Shown: positions 1-9,605, numbered from the stretch's first letter. The stretch: DNA of 64,000 nucleotides from Microcaldota archaeon (GCA_016932815.1 JAFGCC010000002.1:1-64000), one strand, 5' to 3'. Notes: a model not told the origin generated them from the sequence alone. Made by a program: numbers and translations.

Positions 1-119
1 GCCGGATACAAAACCCAGAACGCCGAACCCAAAACCTTTTTCATCCCCCATCGCCCAGCATGATTTCTACAAAGCCGGCAAATGGGGGATTGGGTTTTTA
101 TAGTTGAGGATGCAGGCTT

Positions 120-371
120 GTGGGCATGGGACTAGGGAGGCTGCTCCAGGCTGCTGCCGCAATCGCCTTGCTGCTAATTGCGCTCCCGCTCCTCCTGGCA
201 AACCCGGAAGAGGGCATAAAGCAGGTGGATGCGTTCATAGATGGGCTGCCCGGGCTCCTGGGCCCGCTGTGGGACGGGTTTGCACTATGGGCGGCGGAAT
301 CCCCGGTTTGCGCGGGGGCGGCGATAATCGTGCTGGCAGCTATTTTGGCGGTTTGGCGGCGGCGGAAGTAG
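120..371 (+). CDS. Small hypothetical membrane protein (two hydrophobic segments)
   Basis: ORF MGMGLGRLLQAAAAIALLLIALPLLLANPEEG...AAIIVLAAILAVWRRRK; hydrophobic N- and C-terminal segments with a basic end. Confidence 0.45.
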   Translation: MGMGLGRLLQAAAAIALLLIALPLLLANPEEGIKQVDAFIDGLPGLLGPLWDGFALWAAESPVCAGAAIIVLAAILAVWRRRK

Positions 372-435
372 TCGGCACCACGAAAACCTCCAAAAGATAA
401 CTTTAAAAGAAGGAATCTGCCCTAGAATATGCACA

Positions 436-1290
436 ATGGGAAGGCTCGCTTACAGGCAGGCACATCATTCAAACGGGGCAGTGCAGCCGCTGCGCCTGGC
501 ACCTGCCGGGGCGAATGCGAATCCTGCGCGCGTTTTTGGGAAACGGCATCTTGAGGGGATTCCCAATTCCTGCTCATTCCTCGGAATGGGAAAGAAAAAC
601 AAGGGCGCATCTGCCCAAAGGGGCGGGGCGCCCGGCCCTGCGTTTGGGAATGGTGCGGGAAGCCCGCAAAACGGGAAGAAAGAGGAGTGGCCACTCTGGT
701 CGCCTCAGAAGATTTACTGGCTGCTCGACGACTTGGTTTACAAGGCGGTTGAGAAGTGCTATGAGAAGCTGAACAATCTCGCAGGAAAGCTTGGGAAGAA
801 GACTCCTGTTCCGAGGTGGGTGGCGGCAACCGGGGCGTTGGCTCTGGGGAACGCCCTAAACTGCATGACCATAGATGGCCCTAAGGGATGCGAATGGGGA
901 ATTGACACTGTAAGCACGGCGGTTTTTTCAATTCTTACCCTGGTTCTGGCCAACACGGCGAGGGCCATCGAGAAGGATGCAAACGGCGAAACGTCCGCAA
1001 GCGGGGCCAAGGCGGCCTCGCCCGCCGCATTGACCCTGAGGGTGCTGCGCCTCCCTTTCTTAGGCGCGGGCGTGGTGTCCTGTGCCGCCGCAATGTTCGC
1101 AGAACACGCGCTAAGGGGGATGTGGCTGGGCACGGCACACATGGGCATGGGAATCTACTGCTACCTTTTAAGTGGTAAAAACGGAACAGGGAAGAAGGTA
1201 AAGGAGGCCTTAGAGGAATTGGGGGCAAAACTCCATTTGGGGCTTGCGAAAAAGGATCCGGTTCCGGTAAAAAAGAAGCCGGGGCAATAA
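436..1290 (+). CDS. Hypothetical membrane protein
   Basis: 284-aa ORF with several hydrophobic segments; TTTAAAAG TATA-like box about 30 nt upstream of the ATG (leaderless geometry). Confidence 0.55.
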   Translation: MGRLAYRQAHHSNGAVQPLRLAPAGANANPARVFGKRHLEGIPNSCSFLGMGKKNKGASAQRGGAPGPAFGNGAGSPQNGKKEEWPLWSPQKIYWLLDDLVYKAVEKCYEKLNNLAGKLGKKTPVPRWVAATGALALGNALNCMTIDGPKGCEWGIDTVSTAVFSILTLVLANTARAIEKDANGETSASGAKAASPAALTLRVLRLPFLGAGVVSCAAAMFAEHALRGMWLGTAHMGMGIYCYLLSGKNGTGKKVKEALEELGAKLHLGLAKKDPVPVKKKPGQ

Positions 1291-1408
1291 GTTTCCACTT
1301 CTGCGCGCAGAAAGAAACCTATTTAAACACTTCTATCAATAATTACCGTTACTTTTTCCGTTTTAGGGCGACCCTCCGTCGGGAGGGCTACGCAAAAGAG
1401 GGAAACAT

Positions 1409-2359
1409 ATGACAGATACATGGAGACCCCGAAGGGGTTCGTTAGCATTCAGGCCGAGAGGAAGGGCAAAAAGCCAGGTCCCCAGGGTAAGCCACTGGGC
1501 GGACTCGGGCGAAGCCAGGCTCCTCGGTTTTGCAGGGTACAAGGCGGGGATGACCCACCTTAGCTTCATCGACGATTCGGAAGGGCCGACCAACGGCCAG
1601 GAGATTTCCACCGCGGTAACCGTGGTCGAAGTCCCGCCCCTCTACGTTTACGGAGTTAGGGGATACATGAAGGGCAAGGCGGTGGGAGACGTCCTAATTG
1701 ACGATGAGAACGTGCTAAGGAAACTCGGGGTCAAGAAAAAGAAGGCGAAGGCGGAATTCACTCCGGAGAACACCGACGCGATAACCGTGCTCGTCTTCAT
1801 GCAGCCGGACAAGACCACAGCGGGCAAGAAGCACCCTGAGAGGATGGAGCTTGCAGTAGGCGGGGCGGACGTTGCCGCAAAAGCCGAATACGCAAAGTCC
1901 CTCATGGGAAAAGAGCTCAAGCCCGAAGAGATGTTCAAGAGCGGCGAATACGTCGACGTAATTTCGATTTCCACCGGAAAGGGCTGGCAGGGGACCCGCA
2001 AGAGGTTCGGGACCGCACTGCACAGGCCAAAGGCAACCGGGCAGAGGAGGCACTCGGGTACGCTTGGGCAGTGGCACCCCGCATACATCCTTTATACGGC
2101 AAGGAGGGCGGGGCAGCTCGGATACCACAAGAGGACTGAAGTGAACAAGCGCATAATGAAAATCGGGGAGAACGTGGAAGAAGTGAACCCGAAAGGGGGA
2201 TTCCCCCACTACGGGTTTGTGAGGAGCAATTACGTCTTGCTCAAGGGTTCGGTTCCGGGGCCGGTAAAGAGGCTAATCCGCATGAGGCTGGGAACCAGGG
2301 CGCCGGAAAAGGTGCAGGAGCCGAAGCTTACTTACGTCTCCATTGAATCAAAGGTGTGA
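1409..2359 (+). CDS. rpl3: Ribosomal protein L3 (uL3)
   Basis: RPRRGSLAFRPRGRAKSQVPR and GFAGYKAGMTH motifs; first gene of archaeal r-protein cluster. Confidence 0.96.
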   Translation: MTDTWRPRRGSLAFRPRGRAKSQVPRVSHWADSGEARLLGFAGYKAGMTHLSFIDDSEGPTNGQEISTAVTVVEVPPLYVYGVRGYMKGKAVGDVLIDDENVLRKLGVKKKKAKAEFTPENTDAITVLVFMQPDKTTAGKKHPERMELAVGGADVAAKAEYAKSLMGKELKPEEMFKSGEYVDVISISTGKGWQGTRKRFGTALHRPKATGQRRHSGTLGQWHPAYILYTARRAGQLGYHKRTEVNKRIMKIGENVEEVNPKGGFPHYGFVRSNYVLLKGSVPGPVKRLIRMRLGTRAPEKVQEPKLTYVSIESKV

Positions 2360-2364
2360 TTGGC

Positions 2365-3147
2365 ATGAAGGCAGATGTTTATACGCTCGAAGGGGCAAGC
2401 GCAGGGAAAAAAATTGACCTCCCATCCCAGTTTGAAGAGGACGTGCGCGAGGAAATAATCAGGCGCGCGGTCCTAAGCGACGAGAGCAAGGAATACCAGC
2501 CCCAAGGCTCATACCGGCTTGCGGGAATTGAGACTTCAACCAAGTACCGCGGAAGGAAAGGCGACTTCGGTTCCCTAAAGAACAAGGGGCAGGCGATGCT
2601 TCCCCGCGAAGTGAGGCCCGAAGGGCTCAGCGGGAAGGTAAAGAGGATTCCGTCTGCGGTAAAGGGGCGCAGGGCGCACCCTCCAAAACCGGAGAAGAAG
2701 CTCGTAGAGCATATTAATAAGAAAGAATACGGGAAGGCGCTGCGCTGCGCAATTGCGGCGACCGCGCACGCGGACCTCGTTAAAGCGAGGGGGCACGCGT
2801 ACGAGGGCGCACTCCCGATTGTATTCGAGGATTCGCTTGAGAAGGTGGATAAGACCTCCAAGGTGCTAAAAGCGATTAGCGCCCTGGTGGGGAAAGACCT
2901 TGATAGGGCGAAAAACGGCAGGAAGCCTCGGAGCGGGACCAGGAGCAGGAAGGCCGGGACCAAATCCCCCAAGAGCGCACTAATAGTAGTGGGCGGGGGC
3001 AGCATCCTAAAGTCCGCAAGGAACATTGCGGGAGTGGATGTCGTCGCAGTCGACAAGCTCAAGGTAAAGGACCTTGCACCCGGGACGCACCCTGGCAGGC
3101 TCACAATCTATACTGAATCTGCAATAAAGAAAATAGGGGAGATGTGA
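2365..3147 (+). CDS. rpl4: Ribosomal protein L4 (uL4)
   Basis: Archaeal L4 sequence (RGHAYEGALPIVFED...; SRKAGTKSPKSALIVV) and position in cluster. Confidence 0.95.
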   Translation: MKADVYTLEGASAGKKIDLPSQFEEDVREEIIRRAVLSDESKEYQPQGSYRLAGIETSTKYRGRKGDFGSLKNKGQAMLPREVRPEGLSGKVKRIPSAVKGRRAHPPKPEKKLVEHINKKEYGKALRCAIAATAHADLVKARGHAYEGALPIVFEDSLEKVDKTSKVLKAISALVGKDLDRAKNGRKPRSGTRSRKAGTKSPKSALIVVGGGSILKSARNIAGVDVVAVDKLKVKDLAPGTHPGRLTIYTESAIKKIGEM

Positions 3148-3152
3148 TACGG

Positions 3153-3401
3153 ATGATACTAATAGAGCCAATCAAGACGGAGAAAGCGATTGGGAAGATA
3201 GAATTTAGCAACACCATCACTTTCAGGGTGGACGAATCCGCAACCAAAAAGCAGGTAAAAGACGAGGTTGAGAGGGTATTCGGGGTGAAGGTAAAATCCG
3301 TCAAGACGTACGTTCTTCCGGGCAAGGGGAAGAGGGCAATCGTAAGGGTTGCAGACAGCCACAAGGCGGAGGACATTTCCTCAAAACTCAAGATGGCATA
3401 G
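3153..3401 (+). CDS. rpl23: Ribosomal protein L23 (uL23)
   Basis: IEPIKTEKAIGKIE...NTITFRVDESATKKQVKDEVERVFGVKVKSVKT. Confidence 0.95.
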   Translation: MILIEPIKTEKAIGKIEFSNTITFRVDESATKKQVKDEVERVFGVKVKSVKTYVLPGKGKRAIVRVADSHKAEDISSKLKMA

Positions 3402-3410
3402 GTGGATTGA

Positions 3411-4142
3411 ATGGGAAAAAGGCTTAAACCACAGAGGAGGGGCCGCGGAACCCCAAGATACTGCTCACCGAAGAAGAGGTTCAAGGTGAAGCTCCGCTAC
3501 AGGCCATACGACGACGTCGAAAAGACGGGCGTAATTCGCGGGCAGGTAGTGGACTTCGTGGACGACCCCGCAAGGAGCGCACTCCTGATGAAGGTGAAGT
3601 ACGACAACAATGAAGAGGGCTACCTGCTTGCCGCAGAAGGCACCTGCCAGGGCGACTACGTGGAGCTGGGGGTGCAGGCGAAGGTGGCTTTCGGGAACGT
3701 TCTCCCCCTATATCGGATTCCGGAAGGAACCTACATATATAATATAGAGAGGATTCCGGGCGACGGAGGCAAGTTCATCAAGGCCCCGGGCGCATTCGGA
3801 ATCGTTGTGGGGCGCGAGAAGGAAACCGTTTCAATCAAGCTCCCAAGCAAGAAAGTGATTACCGTGTCCTCCGAAGCGAGGGCGCAGGTCGGGATAGTAA
3901 ACGGAGGCGGGCTCAAGGAGAGGCCGCTGATGAAGGCAGGAAATGCACACTACAAGCACAAGGCTAAGAGTACCCGCATCTGGCCAAAGGTCAGGGGTGT
4001 GGCGATGAGCGCCTACAACCACCCGCACGGAGGAAAGCAGCACCACGCAGGCAAGCCTACGAGCGTTGCGCGCGGAACCCCGCCGGGAAGGAAAGTCGGG
4101 CACATTGCCTCCAAGAGAACGGGGCGCAGGGCCAAAGGGTGA
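3411..4142 (+). CDS. rpl2: Ribosomal protein L2 (uL2)
   Basis: MGKRLKPQRRGRGTPRY...; WPKVRGVAMSAYNHPHGGKQHHAGKPTSV. Confidence 0.97.
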   Translation: MGKRLKPQRRGRGTPRYCSPKKRFKVKLRYRPYDDVEKTGVIRGQVVDFVDDPARSALLMKVKYDNNEEGYLLAAEGTCQGDYVELGVQAKVAFGNVLPLYRIPEGTYIYNIERIPGDGGKFIKAPGAFGIVVGREKETVSIKLPSKKVITVSSEARAQVGIVNGGGLKERPLMKAGNAHYKHKAKSTRIWPKVRGVAMSAYNHPHGGKQHHAGKPTSVARGTPPGRKVGHIASKRTGRRAKG

Positions 4143-4146
4143 ATGA

Positions 4147-4545
4147 ATGGTTAAAAAAGAAGTATTCAGAGGCATGGACGAAAGCAGTTTCGAAGGCATG
4201 GGCATGGACGAGTTCCTGGCACACCTTACCTCAAGGGAGAGGAGGACGCTAAGGAGGCTCAACCAGAACCCCAGGCTCAAGCAGTTGATTGAGACCGTCC
4301 GGAAGGTAAAGAAGGAGAATCCCAAGAAGATGATAAAGACGCACATACGCGAAGCGGTCATCCTGCCCGAATGGCTTGGGCTCACTTTCGGCGTTTACAA
4401 CGGAAAGGAGTTCAAGAGGGTGGAGATTACCATCAAGCACCTTGGCAAAAGGCTCGGCGAGTTTGCGCACAGCACCGGCCGCGTCATGCACTCCGGGCCC
4501 GGTGTGGGAGCTACAAGGGGCTCCAAGTTCGTGCCGCTCAAGTGA
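4147..4545 (+). CDS. rps19: Ribosomal protein S19 (uS19)
   Basis: KTHIREAVILPEWLGLTFGVYNGKEF...HLGKRLGEFAHSTGRVMHSGPGVGATRGSKFVPLK. Confidence 0.96.
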   Translation: MVKKEVFRGMDESSFEGMGMDEFLAHLTSRERRTLRRLNQNPRLKQLIETVRKVKKENPKKMIKTHIREAVILPEWLGLTFGVYNGKEFKRVEITIKHLGKRLGEFAHSTGRVMHSGPGVGATRGSKFVPLK

Positions 4546-4554
4546 TGTGATACT

Positions 4555-5250
4555 ATGAGTTACTCGTGCAAGATTGATTGTGAAGCCGACTTCGCAAAGG
4601 CGAGGGTTGAAGGGGTAAATGCTTCTTTCAAGGACCTTACCGAAGTTTGCGGGAACATCCGCAGGAGGCCCGCGGTTGCCGCGGTTGCGCTCCTAGAAGA
4701 CGCAAAGGCGGGAAAGGTCCCCCTTAGGTACCGCTCGCACAATACGAGGATGGGGCATCGCAAGGAGCTTATGGGGCAGAAGGGAAGGTGGCCGATGAAG
4801 GCTGCCGGAATCGTGCTCAAGTGCCTGCAATCCGCCATCGCGAATGCGAAGGAGAAGGGGCTGAGCGAGGAATTGGTCGTATCCCATGCATGCGCGAACA
4901 AGAAGAATACATATATGAGGTATTCTTCCAAGGGCCGCAGGAACATCTCAAGGATGGAGACTGCGCGCGTGGAGATCGTGCTTCGCGAGAAAGTTGAGGG
5001 CAAGAAAAAGCGCTTAGAAGACGCCAAAAAGAAGAAGGCGGAAGCGCCCAAGAAGCCCGCAAAGGAAGAGGCCCCGAAGGCGGAAGCGGCAAAGGAAGCA
5101 AATGCCGCACCTCCGAAAGCGGAGAAAAAGGCTGAGGCGAAAAAGGCGGAAGCTACGCCTAAAAAGGAGGAAACTCCTGCAAAGCCCCCTGCAAAGGAGG
5201 AAAAGAAGGAGCCTGCCAAGGAGGCATCCGATAAAGAAGAGGTGGCATGA
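4555..5250 (+). CDS. rpl22: Ribosomal protein L22 (uL22) with long Lys/Ala/Glu-rich C-terminal extension
   Basis: L22 core (GNIRRRPAVAAVALLEDAKAGKVPLRYRSHNTRMGHRKE) followed by ~75-aa K/A/E/P-rich tail. Confidence 0.93.
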   Translation: MSYSCKIDCEADFAKARVEGVNASFKDLTEVCGNIRRRPAVAAVALLEDAKAGKVPLRYRSHNTRMGHRKELMGQKGRWPMKAAGIVLKCLQSAIANAKEKGLSEELVVSHACANKKNTYMRYSSKGRRNISRMETARVEIVLREKVEGKKKRLEDAKKKKAEAPKKPAKEEAPKAEAAKEANAAPPKAEKKAEAKKAEATPKKEETPAKPPAKEEKKEPAKEASDKEEVA

Positions 5251-5943
5251 ATGGCAATTGAAAGCAAGTTCATAGACAACCCGATTGAGAAGCACAAGGT
5301 CATGAAGTTCCTTGAAGTGGAGCTTGACCGTGCGGGAGTTGCGAACATCGAAATCCAGAGGACACCTGTTGTGACCAGGATTGCGATTGAGGTCCTCAAC
5401 CCCGGCAGGGTAATCGGGAAGAAGGGAAAGACCATCAACGCACTTACCGAAACCCTCAAGAGGGAATTCCAGCTTGAAAACCCGCAGATAAGCGTGGTTG
5501 AAGTGAGGAACCCCGCGCTTGAGCCGCGCCTTGTGGCAAAGAAGGCGGCAAAGTACATTGAGATGGGCAAGAAGGTCAGGGCAGTCCTGCACTTCCTCCT
5601 AAAAGACATCATACGCAACGGGGCGCTTGGCGCAGAAATCGTAGCCTCAGGCAAAATCGGCGCAAAAGGCGCGCGCTCCAAGAGGCTCCGCGTTGCGGAT
5701 GGTTACATTCCCAAGTCGGGCGAGCCAGCAAGGCTCGTAAACGAGGCGCACGTGTCCGCGAACACCAAATCCGGTATCATCGGGGTGCTCGTTCGGATTG
5801 CGCCGCCAGGAACCGTGTTCCCTGACAAGCCGAGCACGCAGGTTGAAGCTGCGCCGAAGGCACAGGGAGACGGCAAGCAGCCCGTTGAACGGGTGCAGGG
5901 CCCGCCCAAGGATGCAGGCGCAAAGAAACCGGAGGCGGCTTGA
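5251..5943 (+). CDS. rps3: Ribosomal protein S3 (uS3)
   Basis: KH domain ...NPGRVIGKKGKTINALTETLKREFQLENPQI; C-terminal S3 fold. Confidence 0.96.
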   Translation: MAIESKFIDNPIEKHKVMKFLEVELDRAGVANIEIQRTPVVTRIAIEVLNPGRVIGKKGKTINALTETLKREFQLENPQISVVEVRNPALEPRLVAKKAAKYIEMGKKVRAVLHFLLKDIIRNGALGAEIVASGKIGAKGARSKRLRVADGYIPKSGEPARLVNEAHVSANTKSGIIGVLVRIAPPGTVFPDKPSTQVEAAPKAQGDGKQPVERVQGPPKDAGAKKPEAA

Positions 5944-5944
5944 A

Positions 5945-6124
5945 ATGGCGGTCTATAGGATTTCCGAACTTAGGAACATGAGTACGGCGGAACTTGGGAA
6001 GAAGCTTGAGGAATTGAACCTCGCACTCCTGGAGGAGGGTGAGGGCAATCCCAAGAAGAACCGGGAAATACGCAAGGCGATTGCCCGGATAAAGACTATA
6101 CAAAACGAGACGAAAAAGGCATAA
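5945..6124 (+). CDS. rpl29: Ribosomal protein L29 (uL29)
   Basis: Internal ATG of the 5798..6124 ORF gives MAVYRISELRNMSTAELGKKLEELNLALLEE...; canonical position after S3. Confidence 0.93.
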   Translation: MAVYRISELRNMSTAELGKKLEELNLALLEEGEGNPKKNREIRKAIARIKTIQNETKKA

Positions 6125-6137
6125 AGAGGTAAAAACA

Positions 6138-6443
6138 TTGGCGGAAATATGTCAAAAATGCGGAATGATACAGGATCTCTGTGTTTGTGAGATACTGGAC
6201 AAGGAAGAAGTGAAGAAGATCCGGATATACACCACCAAGGCAAAGTTCAGGAAATTGGTGACTGTGGTTGAAGGAATTGACAAAAACAGGGTGGCTGAAG
6301 CCGCGAAATCCCTCAAGCAGGCGCTTGCCTGCGGCGGGAGCGCAAAGGAAGGAAGCGTTGTGCTCCAGGGAGACCACAAGAGGAAAGTAAAGGGAATCCT
6401 TGTGGGAATGGGATACCCCGGGGAGAACATCGAAGTGGAGTAG
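6138..6443 (+). CDS. Translation initiation factor SUI1/eIF1 family
   Basis: MAEICQKCGMIQDLCVCE...KLVTVVEGID...LKQALACGGSAKEGSVVLQGDHKRKVKGILVGMGY; TTG start. Confidence 0.93.
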   Translation: MAEICQKCGMIQDLCVCEILDKEEVKKIRIYTTKAKFRKLVTVVEGIDKNRVAEAAKSLKQALACGGSAKEGSVVLQGDHKRKVKGILVGMGYPGENIEVE

Positions 6444-6698
6444 ATGATTCACCTAATCGGGGAATTCATCGGCAAGAAGCTGCTGGTGAAAGATTGCCCC
6501 GCACGGGGGTTCTGCGGCATGGAAGGGAAAATCGTCGATGAGACGAAGAACACCTTCCTCGTGGAGACGGCTTCCGGGATTAGGAGAATCCCGAAAAAAG
6601 GGGCCGTCTTCGAAATCGGCGGGAAAACCGTGCACGGTGACAAGATAATGTTCAGGGCCGAAGACCGGCCGAAAAAACTCAGAAGGAAAATAAGGTGA
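6444..6698 (+). CDS. rnp1: RNase P protein component 1 (Rpp29/Pop4)
   Basis: GEFIGKKLLVKDCPARGFCGMEGKIVDETKNTFLVET...RRIPKKGAVFEI. Confidence 0.93.
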   Translation: MIHLIGEFIGKKLLVKDCPARGFCGMEGKIVDETKNTFLVETASGIRRIPKKGAVFEIGGKTVHGDKIMFRAEDRPKKLRRKIR

Positions 6699-6702
6699 TG
6701 AT

Positions 6703-7008
6703 GTGGCAGAAGAAACAGGCAACAAGCAGAAACGCCCGCTCTCCATACGCGGAGCACGCATAGTCGGGAGAGTAGTCAGCGACAAGAACAAGAAGACCGT
6801 CGTAGTGGAGCGGGACGTTACCAAGAAGATAACCAAGTACAAGAGGCTTGCAAGGAGCCGCTCTAGGATACAGGCCCACAACCCCGACGAAGTCGGGGCG
6901 AAGACGGGCGACATCGTGAAAATCGGGGAAACCCGCAAAATCAGCAAGACCAAGTCCTGGGTGGTGATGGAAATCATCTCCAAGGCTGCAGACGAGGCGG
7001 TAAAATGA
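6703..7008 (+). CDS. rps17: Ribosomal protein S17 (uS17)
   Basis: GRVVSDKNKKTVVVERD...YKRLARSRSRIQAHNPDEVGAKTGDIVKIGETRKISKTKSWVV; GTG start. Confidence 0.95.
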   Translation: MAEETGNKQKRPLSIRGARIVGRVVSDKNKKTVVVERDVTKKITKYKRLARSRSRIQAHNPDEVGAKTGDIVKIGETRKISKTKSWVVMEIISKAADEAVK

Positions 7009-7403
7009 AAGGCGTAGGCGCTCACATTCCAAAGACTCTCACACTCGGAAGCGAGCTTGTGTGCCACGACAACTCCGGGGCGAAGATAGTGGAGATAATC
7101 GGTGTGGTCGGCTACAAGGGAGTCCACGGCAGGAACCCCAAGGCGGGTGTTGCGGACCTCATAATCGCGGCGGTCAAGAAGGGCAAGCCCGACATGGTCA
7201 AGAAGAAAGTGAAGGCGGTAATCATCCGCCAGAAGAAAGAGCTCCGCAGGGCCAACGGGAACAGGCTCGCGTTTGAGGACAACGCATGCGTCCTCGTAAA
7301 CGACGACAAGCTCCCGATTGGAACCGAAATCAAGGGCGTAATCGCAAAAGAGGTTGCAGAAAGGTACCCGAAAGTGGCTGCAATAGCCCCGGGAGTCGTA
7401 TGA
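7005..7403 (+). CDS. rpl14: Ribosomal protein L14 (uL14)
   Basis: LTLGSELVCHDNSGAKIVEIIGVVGYKGVHGRNPKAGVADLI. Confidence 0.96.
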   Translation: MKGVGAHIPKTLTLGSELVCHDNSGAKIVEIIGVVGYKGVHGRNPKAGVADLIIAAVKKGKPDMVKKKVKAVIIRQKKELRRANGNRLAFEDNACVLVNDDKLPIGTEIKGVIAKEVAERYPKVAAIAPGVV

Positions 7404-7413
7404 GGGATGTTTC

Positions 7414-7767
7414 ATGAAGAGGAAAACTGAGAGGAGAAAGAGGTACAACGCGTCCATGCACGAAAAAAGGGCGTTTGTCAGGGTGCACCTGGCAAAGGAG
7501 CTCAAGGAGGGCGCCAAAACCAAGAAGAGGTCCCTGCTAGTCAACAAAGGGGACACCGTAAAGGTCATGCGCGGAGCCCACAGGGGAAAGAGCGCGAAAG
7601 TGCAGAAGGTAAGCCACGCAAAGGGGCTCGTATACCTAGAAGGCATAAGCACCAGGAATGCAAGGGGCACCGAAAGTGCGCTCGGCTTCCAGCCTTCAAA
7701 CCTGGTAATTACTTCGGTAAAGGAGACCCCGTATAGGCAGAAAGTCATGAGTGCAAAGGGTGAATGA
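7414..7767 (+). CDS. rpl24: Ribosomal protein L24 (uL24)
   Basis: KKRSLLVNKGDTVKVMRGAHRGKSAKVQKVSHAKGLVYLEGISTRNARGTESALGFQPSNLVIT (KOW). Confidence 0.95.
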   Translation: MKRKTERRKRYNASMHEKRAFVRVHLAKELKEGAKTKKRSLLVNKGDTVKVMRGAHRGKSAKVQKVSHAKGLVYLEGISTRNARGTESALGFQPSNLVITSVKETPYRQKVMSAKGE

Positions 7768-7768
7768 G

Positions 7769-8476
7769 ATGGCAAAGAGAGGAAGGAAAGGCCACACTAA
7801 AAGGATCGCGGTCCCCAAGGCCGTGCCCATACACGACAAGAAGGCGAGGGGCAGGGTCTGGATTGCAAACACCAACCCCGGGACGCACCCTGCGCGCAAG
7901 AGCATGCCCCTTGTGGCGCTGCTCCGCGAGGTGCTGGGAGTTGCGGAAAACGCAAAGGAAGTGAAAATCATCCTGGGCGACAGGAAAGTGCTAGTTGACG
8001 GCGTGCCCAGGACCGACCACCGCTTCCCGATTGGGTACATGGACATAATATCCATGCCCGCAGCGGATGAATATTACAGGATTGGCGTGAATCGGGGCAA
8101 GCTCGTCTTGGAGAAGGTTGAGAAGGATGCGACCGGAGTGAAGTTCCTAAAGGTTACCGGCAAGAAGACGGTGAAGGGGAACAAGGTCAGCCTCAGCCTC
8201 CACGATGGGAGGAACCTGCTAGCAGACAACGGAGTTAGCGTCGGGGACACAATCGAGTTTGACCTTGGCGGAAAGAAAATCGGCAAGCTGCACAAGCTCG
8301 GAAAGGGCGCAAAATGCATGATTACAGACGGGAAGCACTCTGGTGCAAGCGTAGTGGTGGAGGAAATCTACCCAAGCATCGAGGGCAGGAGCGCGGAAGC
8401 GCTGGTGGCCCCCGCAGGCGGGAAGGGAGGAACCTTCAGGACGCTTGCGGGCTACCTCTTCGTGATGGGTGAATGA
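7769..8476 (+). CDS. rps4e: Ribosomal protein S4e
   Basis: WIANTNPGTHPARKSMPLVALLREVLGVAENAKEVKIILGDRKVLVDGVPRTDHRFPIGYMDII. Confidence 0.95.
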   Translation: MAKRGRKGHTKRIAVPKAVPIHDKKARGRVWIANTNPGTHPARKSMPLVALLREVLGVAENAKEVKIILGDRKVLVDGVPRTDHRFPIGYMDIISMPAADEYYRIGVNRGKLVLEKVEKDATGVKFLKVTGKKTVKGNKVSLSLHDGRNLLADNGVSVGDTIEFDLGGKKIGKLHKLGKGAKCMITDGKHSGASVVVEEIYPSIEGRSAEALVAPAGGKGGTFRTLAGYLFVMGE

Positions 8477-8997
8477 AAATGGCGGAGAAAGAAAACCCGA
8501 TGAAGGAAATAGTAATCGAGAAAGTCACAGTAAACATGGGCGTTGGCGAGCCGGGAGAAAAACTCGATAACGCAAAGAAGCTCATGGAAGCTTTAAGCGG
8601 GAGCAAAGTGGTGGAGACCAAGGCGCACGACCGCAACCCCACTTTCAAGCTCCGCAAGGGGCTGCCCATTGGGGCGAAGACCACCCTCCGCGGGCCAAAG
8701 GCGGCGGAATTCGTGGGGAAAGCGCTCATAGCGAACAAGAAACTGCTTCGCGCATCCTGCTTCGACAGACGGGGAAACTTCTCTTTCGGGGTAAAAGAAT
8801 ACATCGACTTCCCCGGGGCGAAATACGACCCGAAAATCGGGATGCTCGGTTTTGATGTGTGCGTGACCCTTACCCGCAGGGGAGAGAGGGTAAAGAGGCG
8901 GAAGGTGAAGCCCACTTCCGTTGGAAGGAGCCACTTGATTACCAAGGAGGAGGGCATTGAATTCGCTAAGAAGAAATTTGAAGTTAATGTGGAGTGA
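8473..8997 (+). CDS. rpl5: Ribosomal protein L5 (uL5)
   Basis: VIEKVTVNMGVGEPGEKLDNAKKLMEALSGSKVVETKAHDRNPTFKLRKGLPIGAKTTLRG. Confidence 0.95.
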   Translation: MKMAEKENPMKEIVIEKVTVNMGVGEPGEKLDNAKKLMEALSGSKVVETKAHDRNPTFKLRKGLPIGAKTTLRGPKAAEFVGKALIANKKLLRASCFDRRGNFSFGVKEYIDFPGAKYDPKIGMLGFDVCVTLTRRGERVKRRKVKPTSVGRSHLITKEEGIEFAKKKFEVNVE

Positions 8998-9001
8998 GTG
9001 T

Positions 9002-9160
9002 ATGGCAAAGGTTCCTCTTGATGAAAAGGCTAAGGGAAAAGGGAAGCGCAAGTGCCGCGTGTGCGGGACTGCAAAGGCGCTTATTAGGAAGTACAAGCTC
9101 AACATATGCAGGCGCTGCTTCAGGGAAGTGGGCGAATCCGTGGGCTTTAGGAAATATTAG
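9002..9160 (+). CDS. rps14: Ribosomal protein S14 (uS14, zinc-binding)
   Basis: Internal ATG gives MAKVPLDEKAKGKGKRKCRVCGTAKALIRKYKLNICRRCFREVGESVGFRKY with CX2C..CX2C. Confidence 0.95.
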   Translation: MAKVPLDEKAKGKGKRKCRVCGTAKALIRKYKLNICRRCFREVGESVGFRKY

Positions 9161-9169
9161 GTGGTATTG

Positions 9170-9556
9170 ATGTCTATAGACCTTTTGGGAGACGCGATGA
9201 ACACGATAAAAACCCATGAGATGGCGGGTGTTGAAGAGTGCGAGATGCGCGCATCCAAAATCGTGGGCGAAGTGCTCAGGATATTCAAGGAACACGGGTA
9301 CGTGAAAGAGTACGAGCTAGTAGATGACGGGAAGGGAGGATTCTACAAGGTAAAGCTCGGAGGGTTCATCAACGACTGCGGGGTAATCAAGCCGCGCAGC
9401 CCGGTGAAAAAAAACGAATGGGCGAAAATAGAGCAGCGCTACATCCCAGGTGTAGGTGCCGGGATAATCGTGGCTTCCACTCCCCTTGGGGTTATTACCA
9501 ACAGGGCGGCAGAGGAGAAGCACGTTGGCGGAAGGCTCCTCGCATTCGTATATTGA
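9170..9556 (+). CDS. rps8: Ribosomal protein S8 (uS8)
   Basis: MSIDLLGDAMNTIKTHEMAG...YIPGVGAGIIVASTPLGVITNRAAEEKHVGGRLLAFVY. Confidence 0.95.
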   Translation: MSIDLLGDAMNTIKTHEMAGVEECEMRASKIVGEVLRIFKEHGYVKEYELVDDGKGGFYKVKLGGFINDCGVIKPRSPVKKNEWAKIEQRYIPGVGAGIIVASTPLGVITNRAAEEKHVGGRLLAFVY

Positions 9557-9605
9557 TGTTAAGCAATAGAACGCGATAGAACAAGAACAAACAGATGTGA
9601 TTTGG

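Noticed and set aside
4560-5681. 373-aa minus-strand ORF opposite L22/S3
   Set aside because: Antisense to unmistakable r-proteins; Ser/Ala/Phe-rich low-complexity composition is expected from reading K/A-rich codons in reverse.
6453-7775. 440-aa minus-strand ORF opposite Rpp29-L24
   Set aside because: Antisense to five well-supported genes; no domain recognisable.
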